A program made the translations under genes and the position numbers. Under the pieces are notes generated by a model. That model worked only from the letters and a program-made list of their open reading frames with translations, did not search any database and was not told the origin of the DNA. From Desmodus rotundus (Eukaryota; Chordata; Mammalia; Chiroptera; Phyllostomidae), in the NCBI RefSeq assembly GCF_022682495.2, contig NW_026527302.1:124001-188000 (forward strand): a stretch of 64,000 nucleotides of DNA, given 5' to 3'. Positions 51,923 through 64,000 of the stretch are shown one piece after another; the first letter of the stretch is position 1; each line of letters opens with the position of its first letter.

Positions 51923-53919
51923 CTTTCTCGTCATCAACGGACGCAATGATAGTACAGCACAATGAGAGCTATGAAATGCACTATCGTCTATGACACACTT
52001 TCCTCCACCCGCGGCCGTCATCTACCTTTAGCCCTGGCCCTAAACCTACATGTACCATTAACCCCAACCATACTCCTAAACCTATCATTAACCCTCACCC
52101 TAACCCTAACCCTAACCCTAATAATAAAGCTAATCCTAACCATAACCCTAATGCTAGCCCTAACCCTAACTCTATCTTTAAAGAGAAGTCGTCTCATGTA
52201 TCAGAGCTGTGGGTTGTGTGCTAACCAAAATGCTACTGAAATCATTTTCCATCCGTAGTGAATGAACTGGAGCATAGCGGTAGCTGAACTTTGCGGGACA
52301 ATGAGCTGCGAGTGTGGGGTTTTCGCCCCTCTAATTTTTCCTTCAAGAAATCTGAGTCCGAAGATTTCCTGCAGGTACTGACTACTATGTCTTGTGGACA
52401 AAACCTTTTCTCGAACGTAGATATGCACATGAAGCTCACAGTCCACTGACTCTATTCGACTGAATTTCCTTCTGAGAGAACAGCAAGGAATTCATGGAAA
52501 GCTTCCAAACAACTAGGCAATCCGGATGTTTCACACAAGTGCCTTATTAGCACATTTCATCTCCAGCGGGTAACACTAGGTCAATGGGCTCGTTTCAGTA
52601 GAGTGCGAAATGTACGGGGTGCCGATATAACCGACCGATTTAGAACGTCATTTCAATGGGCTTTCTGTATGATCACCTAGGCGATAACTTTGCTAGCCAA
52701 AGAGTTCCGGAGTCACGTTCGCCCAAACAAATGAGAGAACCCTAGTTGGCACAGGACTATGCCAACTATGAGCTAGAGTAAGCTTGGCCACCACTGTTTT
52801 CGCCAAATTCTGCGTTCTGGGAGGAAAGCGTATCCGGTCGTTGGAAGGCCGCTAGGCCATGCTACGTGGCTTAGACTCCAAGTCTCTGAAGATCTAAGGG
52901 AATGTGAATCTCAAGTAGCCTGTGGGGCTGCCAGGGGAAGATAATACATGCGTCAAGATTTGTTTTCTCCTCAAGATCACTCGGGAATACACCTATTTCG
53001 TCGGAAGTGGGTTTTTTTTCCAATGCCGTCTCAGTGTTGAATGTCTTCTCAGTGTTCTCGTTTCAGTACTAGATGTAATGGGAGAAGAAGAGTGTAGCCT
53101 AAGAAATGCGTGGAGACTATACTACGTCCCTTGGACTCCACCCGTTCGTGAAGCATTAAAGGACGAAGAAGCTAAAAGTACAGCATGGGCCTACCGGGGC
53201 ATTTATTCCACTCTGAGAATACAGCAGTGAACACTTTGCGCTCCCCTGCATCATTCAGGAATTATATGAAGTCGTGCCAAAAGTGTTTTCCACCAAAGCC
53301 ATCCACACCATTTGACGTGTTATCAAGGTTCTCATTTCAGTAGGAGATGAAAGCAGTGGTGTCTCACCTAGGAAGTACTCTCGTCAGCATCTTGTGGAAG
53401 TACCTTGCTGCACTATGGGATCTCTGGCTCGTGTCATATCCCAAGAGCTACTGAAATGAATTCGCGTCAGCAAAGGAGGGAATGCTAGCATAGCACTTTG
53501 TGATCCTTGAAGGGGAATGAGCTTCCACAGTAGAGTTTTCTCCGAGGTACTTTTTCCATCAGAAAAGCGTAGGCCCAGGAAGAAGAGAAGCAACACCCTA
53601 CCACCTCACTTTGACCATACAGTGTTTTCAACGTAGCAATGCGTGTGCAGCTAGCAGTGCCCTTACTCTATTCGGGTGAATTTCTCTCACACAGCCCAGG
53701 AGTGAAGGGTTTGAAAGCTGCCAAGTACACGGCAATGAACATGTTCCTGAGAAGTGGCTTTAAGCAGGAACGCAGCACTAGATCCATATGTTCATATCAG
53801 TTGAATTGGAAATGACTGACTTGCACCATATCACATAACCTCTTCAGAACGTATGATCAGCTATTTTGCTGTCTTATCATTTACCTTGCTGTGTTTGAGT
53901 GCAGCGATCTACTGAATCA
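51923..53919 (+). repeat. Satellite copy 27 (CENP-B-box-like site broken)
   Basis: Repeats the rare set of copy 25 (C309T, A601C, C799G, A947G, C1086T, C1120T, C1282T, T1405G, T1460C) but has G at 114 and A1130G plus A1138G, so it is a recombinant of that type. The box at 52996-53012 is broken at 53008. Telomeric core 52098-52121. Confidence 0.98.
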
Positions 53920-55916
53920 CTTTCTCGTCATCAACGGACGCAATGATAGTACAGCACAATGAGAGCTATGAAATGCACTATCGTCTATGACACACTTTCC
54001 TCCACCCGCGGCCGTCATCTACCTTTAGCCCTGGCCCTAAACCTACATGTACCATTAACCCCAACCATACTCCTAAACCTATCATTAACCCTCACCCTAA
54101 CCCTAACCCTAACCCTAATAATAAAGCTAATCCTAACCATAACCCTAATGCTAGCCCTAACCCTAACTCTATCTTTAAAGAGAAGTCGTCTCATGTATCA
54201 GAGCTGTGGGTTGTGTGCTAACCAAAACGCTACTGAAATCATTTTCCATCCGTAGTGAATGAACTGGAGCATAGCGGTAGCTGAACTTTGCGGGACAATG
54301 AGCTGCGAGTGTGGGGTTTTCGCCCCTCTAATTTTTCCTTCAAGAAATCAGAGTCCGAAGATTTCCTGCAGGTACTGACTACTATGTCTTGTGGACAAAA
54401 CCTTTTCTCGAACGTAGATATGCACATGAAGCTCACAGTCCACTGACTCTATTCGACTGAATTTCCTTCTGAGAGAACAGCAAGGAATTCATGGAAAGCT
54501 TCCAAACAACTAGGCAATCAGGATGTTTCACACAAGTGCCTTATTAGCACATTTCATCTCCAGCGGGTAACACTAGGTCAATGGGCTCGTTTCAGTAGAG
54601 TGCGAAATGTACGGGGTGCCGATATAACCGACCGATTTAGAACGTCATTTCAATGGGCTTTCTGTATGATCACCTAGGCGATAACTTTGCTAGCCAAAGA
54701 GTTCCGGAGTCACGTTCCCCCAAACAAATGAGAGAACCCTAGTTGGCACAGGACTATGCCAACTATGAGCTAGAGTAAGCTTGGCCACCACTGTTTTCGC
54801 CAAATTCTGCGTTCTGGGAGGAAAGCGTATCCGGTCGTTGGAAGGCCGCTAGGCCATGCTACGTGACTTAGACTCCAAGTCTCTGAAGATCTAAGGGAAT
54901 GTGAATCTCAAGTAGCCTGTGGGGCTGCCAGGGGAAGATAATACATGCGTCAAGATTTGTTTTCTCCTCAAGATCACTCGGGAATACACCTATTTCGTCG
55001 GAAGCGGGTTTTTTTTCCAATGCCGTCTCAGTGTTGAACGTCTTCTCAATGTTCTTGTTTCAGTACTAGATGTAATGGGAGAAGAAGAGTGTAGCCTAAG
55101 AAATGCGTGGAGACTATACTACGTCCCTTGGACTCCACCCGTTCGTGAAGCATTAAAGGACGAAGAAGCTAAAAGTACAGCATGGGCCTACCGGGGCATT
55201 CATTCCACTCTGAGAATACAGCAGTGAACACTTGGCGCTCCCCTGCATCATTCAGGAATTATATGAAGTCGTGCCAAAAGTGTTTTCCACCAAAGCCATC
55301 CACACCATTTGACGTGTTATCAATGTTCTCATTTCAGTAGGAGATGAAAGCAGTGGTGTCTCACCTAGGAAGTACTCTTGTCAGCATCTTGTGGAAGTAC
55401 CTTGCTGCACTATGGGATCTCTGGCTCGTGTCATATCCCAAGAGCTACTGAAACGAATTCGCGTCAGCAAAGGAGGGAATGCTAGCATAGCACTTTGTGA
55501 TCCTTGAAGGGGAATGAGCTTCCACAGTAGAGTTTTCTCCGAGGTACTTTTTCCATCAGAAAAGCGTAGGCCCAGGAAGAAGAGAAGCAACAGCCTACCA
55601 CCTCACTTTGACCATACAGTGTTTTCAACGTAGCAATGCGTGTGCAGCTAGCAGTGCCCTTACTCTATTCGGGTGAATTTCTCTCACACAGCCCAGGAGT
55701 GAAGGGTTTGAAAGCTGCCAAGTACACGGCAATGAACATGTTCCTGAGAAGTGGCTTTAAGCAGGAACGCAGCACTAGATCCATATGTTCATATCAGTTG
55801 AATTGGAAATGACTGACTTGCACCATATCACATAAACTCTTCAGAACGTATGATCAGCTATTTTGCTGTCTTATCATTTACCTTGCTGTGTTTGAGTGCA
55901 GCGATCTACTGAATCA
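53920..55916 (+). repeat. Satellite copy 28
   Basis: Differences: T85A, C423A, C1137T (private, next to A1138G), T1315G (private), T1535C, C1674G, T1738C, A1895T, C1917A (private) and A1982G. Telomeric core 54095-54118; box 54993-55009 intact. Confidence 0.98.
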
Positions 55917-57913
55917 CTTTCTCGTCATCAACGGACGCAATGATAGTACAGCACAATGAGAGCTATGAAATGCACTATCGTCTATGACACACTTTCCTCC
56001 TCCCGCGGCCGTCATCTACCTTTAGCCCTGGCCCTAAACCTACATGTACCATTAACCCCAACCATACTCCTAAACCTATCATTAACCCTCACCCTAACCC
56101 TAACCCTAACCCTAATAATAAAGCTAATCCTAACCATAACCCTAATGCTAGCCCTAACCCTCACTCTATCTTTAAAGAGAAGTCGTCTCATGTATCAGAG
56201 CTGTGGGTTGTGTGCTAACCAAAACGCTACTGAAATCATTTTCCATCCGTAGTGAATGAACTGGAGCATAGCGGTAGCTGAACTTTGCGGGACAATGAGC
56301 TGCGAGTGTGGGGTTTTCGCCCCTCTAATTTTTCCTTCCAGAAATCAGAGTCCGAAGATTTCCTGCAGGTACTGACTATTATGTCTTGTGGACAAAACCT
56401 TTTCTCGAACGCAGATATGCACATGAAGCTCACAGTCCACTGACTCTATTCGACTGAATTTCCTTCTGAGAGAACAGCAAGGAATTCATGGAAAGCTTCC
56501 AAACAACTAGGCAATCAGGATGTTTCACACAAGTGCCTTATTAGCACATTTCATCTCCAGCGGGTAACACTAGGTCAATGGGCTCGTTTCAGTAGAGTGC
56601 GAAATGTACGGGGTGCCGATATAACCGACCGATTTAGAACGTCATTTCAATGGGCTTTCTGTATGATCACCTAGGCGATAACTTTGCTAGCCAAAGAGTT
56701 CCGGAGTCACGTTCGCCCAAACAAATGAGAGAACCCTAGTTGGCACAGGACTATGCCAACTATGAGCTAGAGTAAGCTTGGCCACCACTGTTTTCGCCAA
56801 ATTCTGCGTTCTGGGAGGAAAGCGTATCCGGTCGTTGGAAGGCCGCTAGGCCATGCTACGTGACTTAGACTCCAAGTCTCTGAAGATCTAAGGGAATGTG
56901 AATCTCAAGTAGCCTGTGGGGCTGCCAGGGGAAGATAATACATGCGTCAAGATTTGTTTTCTCCTCAAGATCACTCGGGAATACACCTATTTCGTCGGAA
57001 GCGGGTTTTTTTTCCAATGCCGTCTCAGTGTTGAACGTCTTCTCAGTGTTCTCGTTTCAGTACTAGATGTAATGGGAGAAGAAGAGTGTAGCCTAAGAAA
57101 TGCGTGGAGACTATACTACGTCCCTTGGACTCCACCCGTTCGTGAAGCATTAAAGGACGAAGAAGCTAAAAGTACAGCATGGGCCTACCGGGGCATTCAT
57201 TCCACTCTGAGAATACAGCAGTGAACACTTTGCGCTCCCCTGCATCATTCAGGAATTATATGAAGTCGTGCCAAAAGTGTTTTCCACCAAAGCCATCCAC
57301 ACCATTTGACGTGTTATCAATGTTCTCATTTCAGTAGGAGATGAAAGCAGTGGTGTCTCACCTAGGAAGTACTCTTGTCAGCATCTTGTGGAAGTACCTT
57401 GCTGCACTATGGGATCTCTGGATCGTGTCATATCCCAAGAGCTACTGAAATGAATTCGCGTCAGCAAAGGAGGGAATGCTAGCATAGCACTTTGTGATCC
57501 TTGAAGGGGAATGAGCTTCCACAGTAGAGTTTTCTCCGAGGTACTTTTTCCATCAGAAAAGCGTAGGCCCAGGAAGAAGAGAAGCAACACCCTACCACCT
57601 CACTTTGACCATACAGTGTTTTCAACGTAGCAATGCGTGTGCAGCTAGCAGTGTCCTTACTCTATTCGGGTGAATTTCTCTCACACAGCCCAGGAGTGAA
57701 GGGTTTGAAAGCTGCCAAGTACACGGCAATGAACATGTTCCTGAGAAGTGGCTTTAAGCAGGAACGCAGCACTAGATCCATATGTTCATATCAGTTGAAT
57801 TGGAAATGACAGACTTGCACCATATCACATAACCTCTTCAGAACGTATGATCAGCTATTTTGCTGTCTTATCATTTACCTTGCTGTGTTTGAGTGCAACG
57901 ATCTACTGAATCA
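55917..57913 (+). repeat. Satellite copy 29
   Basis: Mostly first-type at both ends, with private A246C (telomere-like block), C463T and T496C. The middle has C799G, A1130G, A1138G and C1506A. Like copy 17, it is a first-type remnant in the right-hand domain. Telomeric core 56092-56115; box 56990-57006 intact. Confidence 0.98.
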
Positions 57914-59910
57914 CTTTCTCGTCATCAACGGACTCAATGATAGTACAGCACAATGAGAGCTATGAAATGCACTATCGTCTATGACACACTTTCCTCCTCC
58001 CGCGGCCGTCATCTACCTTTAGCTCTGGCCCTAAACCTACATGTACCATTAACCCCAACCATACTCCTAAACCTATCATTAACCCTCACCCTAACCCTAA
58101 CCCTAACCCTAATAATAAAGCTAATCCTAACCATAACCCTAATGCTAGCCCTAACCCTAACTCTATCTTTAAAGAGAAGTCGTCTCATGTATCAGAGCTG
58201 TGGGTTGTGTGCTAACCAAAACGCTACTGAAATCATTTTCCATCCGTAGTGAATGAACTGGAGCATAGCGGTAGCTGAACTTTGCGGGACAATGAGCTGC
58301 GAGTGTGGGGTTTTCGCCCCTCTAATTTTTCCTTCCAGAAATCAGAGTCCGAAGATTTCCTGCAGGTACTGACTACTATGTCTTGTGGACAAAACCTTTT
58401 CTCGAACGTAGATATGCACATGAAGCTCACAGTCCACTGACTCTATTCGACTGAATTTCCTTCTGAGAGAACAGCAAGGAATTCATGGAAAGCTTCCAAA
58501 CAACTAGGCAATCAGGATGTTTCACACAAGTGCCTTATTAGCACATTTCATCTCCAGCGGGTAACACTAGGTCAATGGGCTCGTTTCAGTAGAGTGCGAA
58601 ATGTACGGGGTGCCGATATAACCGACCGATTTAGAACGTCATTTCAATGGGCTTTCTGTATGATCACCTAGGCGATAACTTTGCTAGCCAAAGAGTTCCG
58701 GAGTCACGTTCCCCCAAACAAATGAGAGAACCCTAGTTGGCACAGGACTATGCCAACTATGAGCTAGAGTAAGCTTGGCCACCACTGTTTTCGCCAAATT
58801 CTGCGTTCTGGGAGGAAAGCGTATCCGGTCGTTGGAAGGCCGCTAGGCCATGCTACGTGACTTAGACTCCAAGTCTCTGAAGATCTAAGGGAATGTGAAT
58901 CTCAAGTAGCCTGTGGGGCTGCCAGGGGAAGATAATACATGCGTCAAGATTTGTTTTCTCCTCAAGATCACTCGGGAATACACCTATTTCGTCGGAAGCG
59001 GGTTTTTTTTCCAATGCCGTCTCAGTGTTGAACGTCTTCTCAGTGTTCTCGTTTCAGTACTAGATGTAATGGGAGAAGAAGAGTGTAGCCTAAGAAATGC
59101 GTGGAGACTATACTACGTCACTTGGACTCCACCCGTTCGTGAAGCATTAAAGGACGAAGAAGCTAAAAGTACAGCATGGGCCTACCGGGGCATTCATTCC
59201 ACTCTGAGAATACAGCAGTGAACACTTTGCGCTCCCCTGAATCATTCAGGAATTATATGAAGTCGTGCCAAAAGTGTTTTCCACCAAAGCCATCCACACC
59301 ATTTGACGTGTTATCAATGTTCTCATTTCAGTAGGAGATGAAAGCAGTGGTGTCTCACCTAGGAAGTACTCTTGTCAGCATCTTGTGGAAGTACCTTGCT
59401 GCACTATGGGATCTCTGGCTCGTGTCATATCCCAAGAGCTACTGAAACGAATTCGCGTCAGCAAAGGAGGGAATGCTAGCATAGCACTTTGTGATCCTTG
59501 AAGGGGAATGAGCTTCCACAGTAGAGTTTTCTCCGAGGTACTTTTTCCATCAGAAAAGCGTAGGCCCAGCAAGAAGAGAAGCAACACCCTACCACCTCAC
59601 TTTGACCATACAGTGTTTTCAACGTAGCAATGCGTGTGCAGCTAGCAGTGCCCTTACTCTATTCGGGTGAATTTCTCTCACACAGCCCAGGAGTGAAGGG
59701 TTTGAAAGCTGCCAAGTACACGGCAATGAACATGTTCCTGAGAAGTGGCTTTAAGCAGGAACGCAGCACTAGATCCATATGTTCATATCAGTTGAATTGG
59801 AAATGACTGACTTGCACCATATCACATAACCTCTTCAGAACGTATGATCAGCTATTTTGCTGTCTTATCATTTACCTTGCTGTGTTTGAGTGCAGCGATC
59901 TACTGAATCA
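57914..59910 (+). repeat. Satellite copy 30
   Basis: Differences: G21T (private), C111T, A1130G, A1138G, C1207A (private), C1327A, T1535C, G1657C, T1738C, A1895T and A1982G. C111T, C1327A and G1657C are shared with copy 31. Telomeric core 58089-58112; box 58987-59003 intact. Confidence 0.98.
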
Positions 59911-61907
59911 CTTTCTCGTCATCAACGGACGCAATGATAGTACAGCACAATGAGAGCTATGAAATGCACTATCGTCTATGACACACTTTCCTCCTCCCGC
60001 GGCCGTCATCTACCTTTAGCTCTGGCCCTAAACCTACATGTACCATTAACCCCAACCATACTCCTAAACCTATCATTAACCCTCACCCTAACCCTAACCC
60101 TAACCCTAATAATAAAGCTAATCCTAACCATAACCCTAATGCTAGCCCTAACCCTAACTCTATCTTTAAAGAGAAGTCGTCTCATGTATCAGAGCTGTGG
60201 GTTGTGTGCTAACCAAAACGCTACTGAAATCATTTTCCATCCGTAGTGAATGAACTGGAGCATAGCGGTAGCTGAACTTTGCGGGACAATGAGCTGCGAG
60301 TGTGGGGTTTTCGCCCCTCTAATTTTTCCTTCAAGAAATCAGAGTCCGAAGATTTCCTGCAGGTACTGACTACTATGTCTTGTGGACAAAACCTTTTCTC
60401 GAACGTAGATATGCACATGAAGCTCACAGTCCACTGACTCTATTCGACTGAATTTCCTTCTGAGAGAACAGCAAGGAATTCATGGAAAGCTTCCAAACAA
60501 CTAGGCAATCAGGATGTTTCACACAAGTGCCTTATTAGCACATTTCATCTCCAGCGGGTAACACTAGGTCAATGGGCTCGTTTCAGTAGAGTGCGAAATG
60601 TACGGGGTGCCGATATAACCGACCGATTTAGAACGTCATTTCAATGGGCTTTCTGTATGATCACCTAGGCGATAACTTTGCTAGCCAAAGAGTTCCGGAG
60701 TCACGTTCCCCCAAACAAATGAGAGAACCCTAGTTGGCACAGGACTATGCCAACTATGAGCTAGAGTAAGCTTGGCCACCACTGTTTTCGCCAAATTCTG
60801 CGTTCTGGGAGGAAAGCGTATCCGGTCGTTGGAAGGCCGCTAGGCCATGCTACGTGACTTAGACTCCAAGTCTCTGAAGATCTAAGGGAATGTGAATCTC
60901 AAGTAGCCTGTGGGGCTGCCAGGGGAAGATAATACATGCGTCAAGATTTGTTTTCTCCTCAAGATCACTCGGGAATACACCTATTTCGTCGGAAGCGGGT
61001 TTTTTTTCCAATGCCGTCTCAGTGTTGAACGTCTTCTCAGTGTTCTCGTTTCAGTACTAGATGTAATGGGAGAAGAAGAGTGTAGCCTAAGAAATGCGTG
61101 GAGACTATACTACGTCCCTTGGACTCCACCCGTTCGTGAAGCATTAAAGGACGAAGAAGCTAAAAGTACAGCATGGGCCTACCGGGGCATTCATTCCACT
61201 CTGAGAATACAGCAGTGAACACTTTGCGCTCCCCTGAATCATTCAGGAATTATATGAAGTCGTGCCAAAAGTGTTTTCCACCAAAGCCATCCACACCATT
61301 TGACGTGTTATCAATGTTCTCATTTCAGTAGGAGATGAAAGCAGTGGTGTCTCACCTAGGAAGTACTCTTGTCAGCATCTTGTGGAAGTACCTTGCTGCA
61401 CTATGGGATCTCTGGCTCGTGTCATATCCCAAGAGCTACTGAAACGAATTCGCGTCAGCAAAGGAGGGAATGCTAGCATAGCACTTTGTGATCCTTGAAG
61501 GGGAATGAGCTTCCACAGTAGAGTTTTCTCCGAGGTACTTTTTCCATCAGAAAAGCGTAGGCCCAGCAAGAAGAGAAGCAACACCCTACCACCTCACTTT
61601 GACCATACAGTGTTTTCAACGTAGCAATGCGTGTGCAGCTAGCAGTGCCCTTACTCTATTCGGGTGAATTTCTCTCACACAGCCCAGGAGTGAAGGGTTT
61701 GAAAGCTGCCAAGTACACGGCAATGAACATGTTCCTGAGAAGTGGCTTTAAGCAGGAACGCAGCACTAGATCCATATGTTCATATCAGTTGAATTGGAAA
61801 TGACTGACTTGCACCATATCACATAACCTCTTCAGAACGTATGATCAGCTATTTTGCTGTCTTATCATTTACCTTGCTGTGTTTGAGTGCAGCGATCTAC
61901 TGAATCA
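59911..61907 (+). repeat. Satellite copy 31
   Basis: As copy 30 without G21T and C1207A, and with C423A. An adjacent near-duplicate. Telomeric core 60086-60109; box 60984-61000 intact. Confidence 0.98.
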
Positions 61908-63904
61908 CTTTCTCGTCATCAACGGACGCAATGATAGTACAGCACAATGAGAGCTATGAAATGCACTATCGTCTATGACACACTTTCCTCCACCCGCGGC
62001 CGTCATCTACCTTTAGCCCTGGCCCTAAACCTACATGTACCATTAACCCCAACCATACTCCTAAACCTATCATTAACCCTCACCCTAACCCTAACCCTAA
62101 CCCTAATAATAAAGCTAATCCTAACCATAACCCTAATGCTAGCCCTAACCCTAACTCTATCTTTAAAGAGAAGTCGTCTCATGTATCAGAGCTGTGGGTT
62201 GTGTGCTAACCAAAACGCTACTGAAATCATTTTCCATCCGTAGTGAATGAACTGGAGCATAGCGGTAGCTGAACTTTGCGGGACAATGAGCTGCGAGTGT
62301 GGGGTTTTCGCCCCTCTAATTTTTCCTTCAAGAAATCAGAGTCCGAAGATTTCCTGCAGGTACTGACTACTATGTCTTGTGGACAAAACCTTTTCTCGAA
62401 CGTAGATATGCACATGAAGCTCACAGTCCACTGACTCTATTCGACTGAATTTCCTTCTGAGAGAACAGCAAGGAATTCATGGAAAGCTTCCAAACAACTA
62501 GGCAATCAGGATGTTTCACACAAGTGCCTTATTAGCACATTTCATCTCCAGCGGGTAACACTAGGTCAATGGGCTCGTTTCAGTAGAGTGCGAAATGTAC
62601 GGGGTGCCGATATAACCGACCGATTTAGAACGTCATTTCAATGGGCTTTCTGTATGATCACCTAGGCGATAACTTTGCTAGCCAAAGAGTTCCGGAGTCA
62701 CGTTCACCCAAACAAATGAGAGAACCCTAGTTGGCACAGGACTATGCCAACTATGAGCTAGAGTAAGCTTGGCCACCACTGTTTTCGCCAAATTCTGCGT
62801 TCTGGGAGGAAAGCGTATCCGGTCGTTGGAAGGCCGCTAGGCCATGCTACGTGACTTAGACTCCAAGTCTCTGAAGATCTAAGGGAATGTGAATCTCAAG
62901 TAGCCTGTGGGGCTGCCAGGGGAAGATAATACATGCGTCAAGATTTGTTTTCTCCTCAAGATCACTCGGGAATACACCTATTTCGTCGGAAGCGGGTTTT
63001 TTTTCCAATGCCGTCTCAGTGTTGAACGTCTTCTCAGTGTTCTCGTTTCAGTACTAGATGTAATGGGAGAAGAAGAGTGTAGCCGAAGAAATGCGTGGAG
63101 ACTATACTACGTCCCTTGGACTCCACCCGTTCGTGAAGCATTAAAGGACGAAGAAGCTAAAAGTACAGCATGGGCCTACCGGGGCATTCATTCCACTCTG
63201 AGAATACAGCAGTGAACACTTTGCGCTCCCCTACATCATTCAGGAATTATATGAAGTCGTGCCAAAAGTGTTTTCCACCAAAGCCATCCACACCATTTGA
63301 CGTGTTATCAATGTTCTCATTTCAGTAGGAGATGAAAGCAGTGGTGTCTCACCTAGGAAGTACTCTTGTCAGCATCTTGTGGAAGTACCTTGCTGCACTA
63401 TGGGATCTCTGGCTCGTGTCATATCCCAAGAGCTACTGAAACGAATTCGCGTCAGCAAAGGAGGGAATGCTAGCATAGCACTTTGTGATCCTTGAAGGGG
63501 AATGAGCTTCCACAGTAGAGTTTTCTCCGAGGTACTTTTTCCATCAGAAAAGCGTAGGCCCAGGAAGAAGAGAAGCAACACCCTACCACCTCACTTTGAC
63601 CATACAGTGTTTTCAACGTAGCAATGCGTGTGCAGCTAGCAGTGCCCTTACTCTATTCGGGTGAATTTCTCTCACACAGCCCAGGAGTGAAGGGTTTGAA
63701 AGCTGCCAAGTACACGGCAATGAACATGTTCCTGAGAAGTGGCTTTAAGCAGGAACGCAGCACTAGATCCATATGTTCATATCAGTTGAATTGGAAATGA
63801 CTGACTTGCACCATATCACATAACCTCTTCAGAACGTATGATCAGCTATTTTGCTGTCTTATCATTTACCTTGCTGTGTTTGAGTGCAGCGATCTACTGA
63901 ATCA
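61908..63904 (+). repeat. Satellite copy 32
   Basis: Differences: T85A, C423A, C799A, A1130G, A1138G, T1178G, G1326A (private), T1535C, T1738C, A1895T and A1982G. Shares T85A, C423A, C799A and T1178G with copy 26, six units earlier. Telomeric core 62083-62106; box 62981-62997 intact. Confidence 0.98.
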
Positions 63905-64000
63905 CTTTCTCGTCATCAACGGACGCAATGATAGTACAGCACAATGAGAGCTATGAAATGCACTATCGTCTATGACACACTTTCCTCCACCCGCGGCCGT
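63905..64000 (+). repeat. Satellite copy 33, cut by the window end
   Basis: Only unit positions 1-96 are present, ending just before the telomere-like block. It carries T85A. The cut is the window edge, so the array continues beyond it. Confidence 0.97.

Larger units (their letters stand above)
1..64000 (+). repeat. Satellite array of a 1,997-bp unit, 32 full copies plus 96 bp
   Basis: The same sequence recurs head-to-tail from the first to the last base, with unit starts at 1, 1998, 3995 and so on to 63905. Every landmark I followed, including the telomere-like core, the T8 run and the CENP-B-box-like site, keeps an exact 1,997-bp pitch through all 31 full intervals, so there is no net length change. 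I tallied about 58 variable sites within the unit, many shared between non-adjacent copies, which is the usual sign of unequal exchange or gene conversion. Base composition is roughly 45% GC and CpG is only mildly depleted (about 66 per unit by hand count). No non-satellite sequence, transposon insertion or array edge is present. The phase chosen for the unit is arbitrary, set by the window start. Confidence 0.99.

Noticed and set aside
1..64000. Tandem genes, ribosomal DNA, a CRISPR array or a transposon array
   Set aside because: No rRNA-like, transposase-like or reverse-transcriptase-like sequence is seen. The repeat is continuous with no unique spacers and no target-site or terminal-repeat structure.

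Overview
The whole window is one satellite DNA array. A 1,997-bp unit repeats head-to-tail 32 times, followed by 96 bases of a 33rd copy. Copy k starts at 1 + 1997(k-1). I found no insertion or deletion anywhere: every marker recurs at exactly 1,997 bp, and copies differ only by scattered point substitutions. The array enters and leaves the window without a flank. I see no convincing gene, RNA gene, transposon or CRISPR array. The short open frames that recur in every copy are by-products of the repeat.

The organism is a eukaryote. Each unit carries a block of about 155 bp of degenerate CCCTAA repeats with four perfect units at its core (unit positions 176-199), so the telomere repeat is probably TTAGGG. 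Each unit also carries a 17-bp site (unit positions 1074-1090) that matches all nine essential bases of the mammalian CENP-B box and 15 of 17 bases of the human consensus. It is intact in 29 of 32 copies. Variable sites are enriched for CpG to TpG/CpA changes, as in a CpG-methylated genome. Together this points to a vertebrate, perhaps a mammal, and to a centromeric, pericentromeric or subtelomeric location. I cannot name the species.

Layout of one unit (coordinates of copy 1): telomere-like block ~104-258; module A ~262-850; a stretch of no recognised identity ~850-985; module C ~985-1480, containing the CENP-B-box-like site and an adjoining T8 run; module B ~1481-1997, continuing over the copy junction to about unit position 83 of the next copy. 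By eye, A, B and C are ancient diverged copies of one sequence, so the unit looks like three relics of an older satellite plus a telomeric block. A 9-bp perfect inverted repeat lies at 821-829/838-846.

Layout of the array: copies 1-15 (1-29955) are close to one sequence type and contain a three-copy higher-order pattern (copies 6-12). Copies 16-33 (29956-64000) are mosaics rich in a second set of variants, with two-copy and possibly six-copy periodicities. Copies 17 and 29 retain much of the first type. In the copy entries, changes are written as base-unit position-base relative to copy 4 on the + strand; the lists are by eye and may miss some changes.
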